A stretch of 6,716 nt of DNA from Eubacteriales Family XIII. Incertae Sedis bacterium (GTDB lineage: Bacteria > Bacillota > Clostridia > Peptostreptococcales > Anaerovoracaceae): contig JAIRTJ010000087.1 in NCBI GenBank assembly GCA_031254995.1, positions 1 to 6,716 on the forward strand. The letters are read 5' to 3'. The translations under genes and the position numbers were made by a program. The notes beneath the pieces are model-generated. The model saw only the letters and a list, made by a program, of their open reading frames with translations. It was not told where the DNA came from and made no database searches. Below are positions 1 to 5,559 of the stretch, in pieces. Positions within the stretch are counted from its first letter, which is position 1; each line of letters opens with the position of its first letter.

Positions 1-1
1 C

Positions 2-679
2 TTGGTCGCCGTGTTCATCGTCTACAGGAAGACTCTATGGGCGTTGATTCTCGAATTCGGCGCATTGATCCGCGATATTTTCACGGGAAAAGGACTTAGG
101 ATCGACGCGAACGAGAACAGGAAACTGGGATTCATGATTCTCATTGCGACGATTCCCGCAGCGATCGTCGGCCTGCTCTTCGACGATTACATCGAAAAGG
201 TGTTTTCCTCCGTCGCGATCATCGGCGTCTGTCTCATCATAACGGGCAGCTTGCTGTTTTTTGCGGAGAGAATCGGCTCGGGCAAGCGGGGTTTGAAGCG
301 CGCGAAACTCAGCAATGCGTTCACGGTCGGACTGTTCCAAGCCGTCGCGCTCCTTCCCGGCATATCGAGGTCGGGCTCGACCATCGTCGGCGGTCTATTC
401 ATGGGATTCACTCGGGAATTGGCCGTGAAATTCGCATTTCTCATCTCCATCCCGACAGTCTTGGGTGCGGTGGTTTTGGAAATCCCCGACGCGTTGAAGG
501 AGGGTCTCGCGGGAGAAATGCTCCTGCCGATTATCGTCGGCGCTCTCACGGCGACTGTCGCGGGCTACGCGGCGATCAAGACGATGATTCGCGCGGTCAC
601 GGGAAAGAAGCTGTTCGTATTCTCCGTCTATACGTGGGCGATGGGCGCCGTCGTTGTAATCTACGCTATAATGCGGTAG
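2..679 (+). CDS. uppP: Undecaprenyl-diphosphate phosphatase (5' truncated by window)
   Basis: This is the C-terminal 225 residues of UppP/BacA, an integral membrane enzyme. It dephosphorylates undecaprenyl diphosphate to undecaprenyl phosphate, recycling the lipid carrier for peptidoglycan and other wall polymers; overproduction gives bacitracin resistance in other bacteria. The signature PGISRSGST is at visible residues 119-127, followed by the conserved GFTRELAVKFAFLISIP stretch. Several hydrophobic segments are visible (about 43-60, 70-88, 143-160, 175-192 and 205-223). The family is usually about 265-285 residues, so roughly 50 residues are missing, including the N-terminal glutamate-rich catalytic motif. 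The TTG at position 2 is internal, not a start. The frame is open to the left edge, and the gene ends at TAG 677-679. ftsK follows after 33 bases with no terminator, suggesting co-transcription. Identity is secure from the PGxSRSxxT motif. Confidence 0.95.
   Translation: MVAVFIVYRKTLWALILEFGALIRDIFTGKGLRIDANENRKLGFMILIATIPAAIVGLLFDDYIEKVFSSVAIIGVCLIITGSLLFFAERIGSGKRGLKRAKLSNAFTVGLFQAVALLPGISRSGSTIVGGLFMGFTRELAVKFAFLISIPTVLGAVVLEIPDALKEGLAGEMLLPIIVGALTATVAGYAAIKTMIRAVTGKKLFVFSVYTWAMGAVVVIYAIMR
667..672 (+). promoter_or_regulatory. Weak -10-like hexamer before ftsK
   Basis: TATAAT falls at the end of uppP, 40 bases before the ftsK start. There is no recognisable -35 box 16-18 bases upstream and no TG extension, so promoter function is doubtful. 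Confidence 0.15.
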
Positions 680-712
680 AATACTCAAGGAAAGGAATCT
701 ACGGACAGGATA

Positions 713-3454
713 ATGGCAACTTCCGGCAGGAAAACGACCAAAAAGACGACGACTGCGGGCGGAAAGGCCTCGCGAAAGAATACTTCGACGGATAGCGCTC
801 TGCGCCGCTCGCGACTGAGAGGGGATATCTTCGCGATTCTCTTCATCGCCGCGGGAATTTTTCTCGTGTTTGCGCTCCTGTTTTCCGCGGCCGGCAAGCT
901 CGGCGACGGCGTGTCTTGGTTGCTAAAGGGGTGTTTCGGTTACATCGCCTACGCCTTGCCGTTCGCCTTTGTCGCGTACGGCGTTTGTCTGTTCGCGCGT
1001 CGAGAAACACGAACATATGTTCGGAACGTCGTATTCGCATCCGCGATATTCGTCACGGCTCTTCTTATCGAGAGCGCTTTTTATCTTAAATCAGGGAGCG
1101 CGCCCCTCGGAGATCTCGGTTTCAAAGAGGTGTTCGAGGCCGGCGCGAACGGTAAAAACGGGGGATTTCTCGGCATGTACGCGGGCGCGTTTTTCGTGCG
1201 GCTCATAGGCAAGGCCGGCCTCGTCATCTTCAGCGTCGTCGCGTTCTTGATCTCACTCCTGCTGTTGCTGAATACCCCGCTCTCGCCCTATGTTCGCCGT
1301 CTCGGAGAGCGTCGCGCGGACGCGCGCGCAAGAAGAGAGGCCGAGAGGACAGCCTTGGAAGAGGAATCAGAAAAAACGCGGGCGGAGCGGGGCGCGTCCG
1401 AACCCGAGCTTGAGGAGAAGCGCGGCATGTTCGCGCGACTCGGGATCGGCCGACTTGACGACGCGGACGATGAAACGGAGATCGAAGAAAGGGGCGCGGT
1501 CGAAATCGGCGGTTCCCGAGCGAAACAAGGGCGCAACCGCGCCAATATCATCGATGCGGTGAAACATGACGACCGTCATGTGACGGGCGCGAAAACCGGC
1601 GAGGGATTCGAATCGGAAGCTTCCGGCTCGATGCCCGGATTCGGATCGGAAAGCGGGATCGAGTCCGCAACGGGATTCGGTTTGGAGCCTCCGTATCGCG
1701 GCGGTCCGGGTCTTGGCCTGAACGACGACGCGGACACGGGGTGGGCTGCGACCTTCGGATTCGGAGAGGATGCGCGCCGCGAACCCGAAGCCCCGGACGC
1801 ATCCGGTCGAGCGGGAAGCGGGGAGGCGACGGACGGCATTCGATCGCCGCAGGGGATCTTTACGGAGGAGGACATCGGCGACGACGTGCGCGGCGAGGCG
1901 ATTTCCGAAAAACGCCCGGCGCCTTCGTCTGTATTCGCAGGCGTCGGATTCGGAGAATCGGACGCTCTGCTCGATTATAAACTTCCGCCCGTTGCCCTCC
2001 TGAATCGAGGGCCTAAGGTCGCGCGCACGGAAAACGCGCAGGACATGAAATACAAGGCTCAAAAATTGGAGCAGACTCTGCGCGATTTCAAGGTGGACGC
2101 AAAGGTGATCCGCGTGACGGTAGGACCTACCGTCACGCGGTATGAAGCTGAGCCGAACGTGGGCGTGAAGATACAGAGCATAAAGAGCTTGGAACCGGAT
2201 TTGGCGCTCAAGCTAGAGGTGAAGAGCGTTCGCGTAGTCCCCATGCCCGGCCGGGCCGTCGTCGGCATCGAAGCCTACAACGCGAACACGACCCTCGTCA
2301 CATTGCGCGAGATCATAGATTCCCCGGAATTTCGCTCGGAGGAATCGAAAATCGCGTTCGTGTTGGGAAAGAACATATCCGGAAACCGCATCATCGCGGA
2401 TCTGAACGATATGCCGCATCTCTTGATCGCGGGTACGACGGGCAGCGGAAAGAGCGTCTGCATAAACAGTATTTTGTTGAGCATTCTCTACCGAGCGAAG
2501 CCCGACGAGGTGAAGTTGATCCTCATCGATCCCAAGGTCGTGGAATTGAAAAGCTACAACGATATCCCTCATCTGCTCGTTCCCGTCGTCACGGATCCTG
2601 AGCGAGCCGCTATCGCGTTGAACTACGCGGTCACGCTGATGAACGAGCGATACAAGAAATTCGCCGAATACAACGTGCGAAACCTCGACGGATACAACGC
2701 GCGCTTGAGCAAAGAAGGACGAGAGGCTGATATTTTGCCCCGCATCGTCATCGTCATCGATGAATTGTCCGATCTGATGATGATCGCGCCGGCGAAGGTG
2801 CAGGAATCCATTTCTCGCCTCGCGGCCATGGCTCGGGCTGCCGGAATGCACCTCATCGTCGCGACTCAACAACCCTTGGCATCCATATTGACGAGCGTCA
2901 TCAAGGCGAATATCCCGTCGCGCATCGCGTTTTCCGTCTCCTCCAACTCCGCGTCGCGCGTCATACTCGACGAATCCGGCGCCGAACGTCTGCACGGGAA
3001 CGGAGACATGCTGTTCAGCCCCGTCGGGACGCGCGAACCCATGCGCATACAGGGTTCGTTCGTGTCCGACAGCGAGGTGCACAAGGTTACGGATTACATC
3101 AAAAAGGAGATGGATCCCTCGTACAGCCCTGACGTCATGCAAGCCGTGTCCGGCGAGGTGACGGAGCAACTGACGGACGAGGAAGACGATCTGTTTCGCG
3201 ACGCCGTCGAGATGATCGTTCCTGCGAAGCAGGCGTCCGTCTCCATGATACAGCGGCGTTTTCGCATCGGATACAACAGGGCGGCCCGCTTGGTGGACGC
3301 GATGGAGGAACGAGGCATCGTGGCGGCCAGCGACGGCACGAACAAGCCGCGAAAGGTACTCATGACCGAAACGCAACTCGAAAACTTCATCGGCGCGGGA
3401 GCGCGCGCGAAGGATGATGAGCCGCCGTTTGACATCGGAGACGAGGATGAGTGA
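713..3454 (+). CDS. ftsK: FtsK/SpoIIIE family DNA translocase
   Basis: This 913-residue septal DNA pump is inferred to move chromosome ends through the closing division septum. A Lys/Thr/Arg-rich cytoplasmic tail (1-37) precedes about four membrane segments (near 38-60, 75-95, 105-125 and 153-188). A charged, then Gly/Glu/Asp-rich linker spans about 195-430. The alpha domain (about 437-540) contains GPTVTRYE. The RecA-like motor has Walker A GTTGSGKS at 574-581 and Walker B IVIVIDE ending D683-E684. The gamma winged helix (about 823-892) contains FRIGYNRAAR at 850-859, the DNA-sequence-reading domain. The usual ATQRPSVDVITG stretch reads ATQQPLASILTS here, an unusual change. ATG 713 is the only start after the uppP stop. 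Its ribosome site is poorly placed: AAGGAAAGGA (687-696) is 16 bases away and AGGA (707-710) only 2. SpoIIIE versus vegetative FtsK cannot be decided from sequence alone. Confidence 0.97.
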   Translation: MATSGRKTTKKTTTAGGKASRKNTSTDSALRRSRLRGDIFAILFIAAGIFLVFALLFSAAGKLGDGVSWLLKGCFGYIAYALPFAFVAYGVCLFARRETRTYVRNVVFASAIFVTALLIESAFYLKSGSAPLGDLGFKEVFEAGANGKNGGFLGMYAGAFFVRLIGKAGLVIFSVVAFLISLLLLLNTPLSPYVRRLGERRADARARREAERTALEEESEKTRAERGASEPELEEKRGMFARLGIGRLDDADDETEIEERGAVEIGGSRAKQGRNRANIIDAVKHDDRHVTGAKTGEGFESEASGSMPGFGSESGIESATGFGLEPPYRGGPGLGLNDDADTGWAATFGFGEDARREPEAPDASGRAGSGEATDGIRSPQGIFTEEDIGDDVRGEAISEKRPAPSSVFAGVGFGESDALLDYKLPPVALLNRGPKVARTENAQDMKYKAQKLEQTLRDFKVDAKVIRVTVGPTVTRYEAEPNVGVKIQSIKSLEPDLALKLEVKSVRVVPMPGRAVVGIEAYNANTTLVTLREIIDSPEFRSEESKIAFVLGKNISGNRIIADLNDMPHLLIAGTTGSGKSVCINSILLSILYRAKPDEVKLILIDPKVVELKSYNDIPHLLVPVVTDPERAAIALNYAVTLMNERYKKFAEYNVRNLDGYNARLSKEGREADILPRIVIVIDELSDLMMIAPAKVQESISRLAAMARAAGMHLIVATQQPLASILTSVIKANIPSRIAFSVSSNSASRVILDESGAERLHGNGDMLFSPVGTREPMRIQGSFVSDSEVHKVTDYIKKEMDPSYSPDVMQAVSGEVTEQLTDEEDDLFRDAVEMIVPAKQASVSMIQRRFRIGYNRAARLVDAMEERGIVAASDGTNKPRKVLMTETQLENFIGAGARAKDDEPPFDIGDEDE
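1010..1023. promoter_or_regulatory. Candidate LexA (SOS) operator inside ftsK
   Basis: CGAACATATGTTCG is a perfect 14-bp palindrome. It matches every position of the Bacillus subtilis LexA/DinR consensus CGAACRNRYGTTYG. It lies 297 bases into ftsK, in codons for the poorly conserved loop between membrane segments 2 and 3, so protein conservation does not obviously explain it. I see no convincing -35/-10 pair beside it. If bound, it could block elongation or control an internal start. It could also be coincidental. Confidence 0.5.
1564..1581. repeat. Short inverted repeat in ftsK linker
   Basis: ACATGACG (1564-1571) and CGTCATGT (1574-1581) are exact complements with AC between them. The repeat encodes the variable linker residues KHDDRHV. 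It shares the TGACG...CGTCA half-sites of the larger palindrome at 2110-2140, though with different spacing. Function unknown. Confidence 0.8.
1604..1962 (+). repeat. Degenerate GFG-x-E repeats in FtsK linker
   Basis: GGATTCG recurs in frame at 1604, 1637, 1673, 1757 and 1946. It gives GFES, GFGSE, GFGLE, GFGED and GFGES at residues 298, 309, 321, 349 and 412. The spacing shrinks and grows (11, 12, 28, 63 residues), as in a decayed repeat array or a spaced short linear motif. The surrounding linker is Gly/Glu/Asp/Ser-rich and probably disordered. Confidence 0.65.
2110..2140. repeat. 31-nt perfect inverted repeat inside ftsK alpha domain
   Basis: The arm CCGCGTGACGGTAGG (2110-2124) and its exact complement CCTACCGTCACGCGG (2126-2140) flank a single A at 2125. 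The coding product is RVTVGPTVTR (residues 467-476), containing the conserved GPTVTRYE start. As RNA it could fold into a 14-bp, GC-rich stem with a 3-base loop. The two flanking bases on each side do not pair, so the arms end sharply. Confidence 0.95.
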
Positions 3455-3481
3455 GGGGTTTTGCGCGCGCGTTTTCGGTTC

Positions 3482-3487
3482 GGGAGG
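3482..3487 (+). promoter_or_regulatory. Ribosome-binding site of rimO
   Basis: GGGAGG sits 6 bases before ATG 3494. It is the clearest Shine-Dalgarno sequence in the window and decides the rimO start against the in-frame TTG at 3461. Confidence 0.85.
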
Positions 3488-3493
3488 TTGTCG

Positions 3494-4852
3494 ATGAGTC
3501 GGATTTTCTTCGATACGCTCGGATGTTTTAAAAATGCGGAGGATTCGGAGCGAGCGGCCGGACTGCTCGCGGCGTCCGGTCATGAGATCGTGTTTGATGC
3601 GGACAAGGCGGACATAATTCTCGTCAATACGTGCGGATTCATTGAAGAAGCGAAGAGGGAATCGATCGAACGCATATTGGAATTTGCCCCTTGCCGGGAA
3701 TCCGGAAAGAAACTCATCGTGAGCGGATGTCTCGCGCAACGCTACGCGGACGAGCTTTCCGAGGAACTTCCGGAAGCTGACGCGATCATGGGCGTAAACG
3801 ATTACGCGAGATTGCCCGAGATCGTGAAGGCTCTCGCGCAGGAGGATGCGCGTCCGGATTTGCCCGATCAGAACGGAGGCGGCGCGCGAAATCGAGTCTT
3901 CGCATCGGGAGAAGAAGGTCTGCTTCTCGGCCCTCGCTTCGCTCCGGCGCCGCGCGCGACGACCTTCCTGAAAATCGCGGAGGGTTGCGACAATCGTTGC
4001 GCCTACTGCGCCATTCCTCTCATACGCGGTCGATATCGAAGCGTTCCCTCGGAGGAACTCGCGAGAGAGACGGAGCGGCTCGCGAAAGAAGGCGCGAAGG
4101 AGATCATCCTCATAGCGCAGGACGTCAGCGCCTACGGCCTCGACCTCTGCGGGAAATACGCCTTGCCGTCCTTGCTGACGCGCCTATGCGAGACGGAGGG
4201 AGTCGAATGGATACGTCTCATGTACTGTTACGAGGAGAGAATTACGGACGAGCTTATCGACGTCATGGCGCGCGAGGACAAGATCTGCTCGTACATAGAC
4301 ATTCCCCTGCAACATTGCGTTGACAGCGTCCTTTCGCGCATGAATCGCCGTTCGACTCGCGCCGGCATCGAGCGAACCCTCGCGACCCTGAGAGAGAGGA
4401 TTCCGGGTATCGCGATACGAACGACTCTCATGACCGGATTCCCGGGGGAAAGCGACGATGATTTTCGCGAGATGGAGGAATTCATCGAAAAAAATCGCTT
4501 TGAACGCATGGGCGTCTTTGCCTATTCCTCGGAGGAAGGAACGCCTGCGGCCGAAATGGACGACCAAATCCCGCGCGAGATCGCGCAGGAGCGCAGAGAA
4601 CGCCTCATGCTGCGTCAACTCGACATCTCGTTGGAAAATAATCGCCGCTTGGTCGGGAAGACTCTGCGCGTTCTGACGGAGGACTCGGAAGGCGACGGCG
4701 TCTTCGCGGGGCGCGCGACCTTTGACGCTCCCGAGATCGACAACGCCGTGATATTCACCGGTGATGAAGGGATCCGCGCCGGCGATTTCGTGAACGTAAA
4801 GATCACGGATGCCATGGATTATGATATAATCGGAACGGTCGTCGACCGTTAG
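3494..4852 (+). CDS. rimO: Ribosomal protein S12 methylthiotransferase
   Basis: This 452-residue radical-SAM enzyme adds a methylthio group to the conserved aspartate of ribosomal protein S12, using two iron-sulfur clusters. The N-terminal UPF0004 domain has the cluster cysteines C11 (TLGCFKN), C47 (NTCGFIEEAKRESI) and C79 (SGCLAQRY). The radical-SAM core has CDNRCAYC (C165, C169, C172) followed by AIPLIRGRYRS. The C-terminal TRAM-like domain is about 386-449, ending YDIIGTVVDR. NTCGFIE, GCLAQRYA and IPLIRGRYRS are RimO-like and separate it from the tRNA enzymes MiaB and MtaB. The usual LGCPKN is LGCFKN here. ATG 3494 was chosen because GGGAGG (3482-3487) lies 6 bases upstream and the protein then begins right before the conserved domain; the in-frame TTG at 3461 would add an unconserved Arg-rich leader. 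It follows ftsK by 39 bases. Confidence 0.96.
   Translation: MSRIFFDTLGCFKNAEDSERAAGLLAASGHEIVFDADKADIILVNTCGFIEEAKRESIERILEFAPCRESGKKLIVSGCLAQRYADELSEELPEADAIMGVNDYARLPEIVKALAQEDARPDLPDQNGGGARNRVFASGEEGLLLGPRFAPAPRATTFLKIAEGCDNRCAYCAIPLIRGRYRSVPSEELARETERLAKEGAKEIILIAQDVSAYGLDLCGKYALPSLLTRLCETEGVEWIRLMYCYEERITDELIDVMAREDKICSYIDIPLQHCVDSVLSRMNRRSTRAGIERTLATLRERIPGIAIRTTLMTGFPGESDDDFREMEEFIEKNRFERMGVFAYSSEEGTPAAEMDDQIPREIAQERRERLMLRQLDISLENNRRLVGKTLRVLTEDSEGDGVFAGRATFDAPEIDNAVIFTGDEGIRAGDFVNVKITDAMDYDIIGTVVDR
4822..4850 (+). promoter_or_regulatory. Possible extended -10 promoter plus palindrome upstream of pgsA
   Basis: TGATATAAT (4822-4830) is a perfect extended -10 element. No good -35 box lies at the expected distance. 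Three bases downstream starts the inverted repeat AACGGTCGTCGACCGTT (4834-4850; 8-bp arms, one-base centre). It would cover the predicted transcription start and ends on the first base of the rimO stop codon. The arrangement looks like promoter plus operator for pgsA. However, DYDII encoded over the -10 resembles the usual RimO C-terminus, so the -10 may be incidental. Confidence 0.35.
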
Positions 4853-4874
4853 AGATCGAATTCGTCCGAGAATA

Positions 4875-4899
4875 CTCGCGATGCGCGGCGAACCGCGAG
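4875..4899 (+). promoter_or_regulatory. Alternative hairpins in the pgsA leader
   Basis: CGCGG (4884-4888) pairs with CCGCG (4893-4897) around a CGAA loop. CTCGCG (4875-4880) can instead pair with CGCGAG (4894-4899), so the two stems exclude each other. Both end only 3-5 bases before the GGAG ribosome site at 4903. No T-run follows, so this is not an intrinsic terminator. An effect on translation is possible but unproven. Confidence 0.35.
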
Positions 4900-4902
4900 A
4901 AT

Positions 4903-4906
4903 GGAG
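4903..4906 (+). promoter_or_regulatory. Ribosome-binding site of pgsA
   Basis: GGAG lies 9 bases before ATG 4916 and supports that start over the upstream ATG at 4901. Confidence 0.7.
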
Positions 4907-4915
4907 ATTGAAGAT

Positions 4916-5446
4916 ATGAACGTACCTAATACGCTTACGATGATCAGGATCGCCCTGATTCCCGTATTTGTCGCATTCCTGCTCAATGGTTATTCCTATG
5001 CGGCGGCGGGAATTTTCATTGCGGCCGCGGCTACGGACGCATTGGACGGATATATCGCGCGAAAGAAGAATCTCGTCACGAATTTCGGGAAGCTGATGGA
5101 TCCGCTCGCGGACAAGTTGCTCGTCGTCTCCGCCTTGGCGTGCCTGACGGAACTGGGCGAGATCGCGAGTTGGATGGTCATCGTTATACTCGCGCGCGAA
5201 TTTATGATCACGGGGTTGAGGTCGGTCGCCGCAGGAGAGGGCGTCATCATCGCGGCCGGCGCGTCGGGCAAATGGAAGACCGCAGCGCAGATGATCGCCA
5301 TCGCCGCCGTACTGTTGCGCAATTGGCCTTTTGCCTTGATCGGTTTTCCGTTTGATCGCATCATGCTGTGGATCGCCGTGGCGCTGACCGTCTATTCCGG
5401 AGTCGAATACATGATCAAAAATCGCAGCGTATTCGCGTCGAGGTGA
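4916..5446 (+). CDS. pgsA: CDP-diacylglycerol--glycerol-3-phosphate 3-phosphatidyltransferase
   Basis: This is phosphatidylglycerophosphate synthase, 176 residues, an integral membrane enzyme. It joins CDP-diacylglycerol and glycerol-3-phosphate in the committed step to phosphatidylglycerol and cardiolipin. The full CDP-alcohol phosphotransferase signature D-x2-DG-x2-AR-x8-G-x3-D-x3-D is intact: D41, D44, G45, A48, R49, G58, D62 and D66. The PgsA-specific AREFMITGLRS and GKWKTAAQM stretches follow at about 93-103 and 118-126. Several hydrophobic helices are visible, and the length fits the family (about 180). ATG 4916 was chosen because the protein then starts MNVPNTLTMIRI, as PgsA proteins usually do, and GGAG (4903-4906) is 9 bases upstream. 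The in-frame ATG at 4901 would add five residues (MEIED) and lies over the ribosome-binding site. A possible promoter and a hairpin lie in the 63-base leader. Confidence 0.96.
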   Translation: MNVPNTLTMIRIALIPVFVAFLLNGYSYAAAGIFIAAAATDALDGYIARKKNLVTNFGKLMDPLADKLLVVSALACLTELGEIASWMVIVILAREFMITGLRSVAAGEGVIIAAGASGKWKTAAQMIAIAAVLLRNWPFALIGFPFDRIMLWIAVALTVYSGVEYMIKNRSVFASR

Positions 5447-5559
5447 ACGCCGTTCGCGAGACATGCGGTTCGTCGATTTTCGTCGCGTAATGCGCAAATG
5501 GCGCATCCGGCAAGTTTGGATATGCGACGTCCGGGACGTCGTCGGGAAAGAAGAGATAT
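5447..5559 (+). other. pgsA-cinA intergenic region with two inverted repeats
   Basis: At 113 bases this is the longest gap in the window. ATGCGC (5490-5495) pairs with GCGCAT (5501-5506) around AAATG. Nearer cinA is CGACGTCCGGGACGTCG (5525-5541). Neither is followed by a T-run, so I do not call a terminator. I found no convincing promoter hexamers. An ATG at 5463 opens an unsupported frame that runs over cinA. Confidence 0.6.
5525..5541. promoter_or_regulatory. Palindrome upstream of cinA
   Basis: CGACGTCC (5525-5532) and GGACGTCG (5534-5541) are exact complements around G5533. The repeat ends 18 bases before the cinA start and 2 bases before the ribosome-binding stretch. It could be an operator or an RNA hairpin (7-bp stem, 3-base loop) affecting cinA translation. 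Confidence 0.4.

Noticed and set aside
3034..3058. Inverted repeat CGAACCC/GGGTTCG with an 11-base loop in ftsK
   Set aside because: Seven-base arms with a long loop are not unusual in a window this size and there is no supporting context.
3461..3493. TTG start for rimO
   Set aside because: It adds an unconserved leader and lacks a ribosome site; ATG 3494 has GGGAGG at good spacing.
3455..3493. Intrinsic terminator after ftsK
   Set aside because: No stem followed by a T-run is present, and the GC-rich CGCG stretch does not form a terminator-like hairpin.
2213..3739. 508-codon open frame on the minus strand
   Set aside because: It lies opposite the FtsK motor domain, has no recognisable family, and is rich in Arg/His/Asp as expected for an antisense frame of a high-G+C gene.
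4342..4353. GAAT-CGCC-GTTC in rimO and AAAC-ATCT-GTTC at 6028-6039 in cinA as further LexA sites
   Set aside because: Each has a mismatch in the core and is expected by chance.
5445..5455. GAACGCCGTTC at the pgsA stop as an SOS box for cinA
   Set aside because: It has only three bases between GAAC and GTTC, where the LexA consensus needs four.
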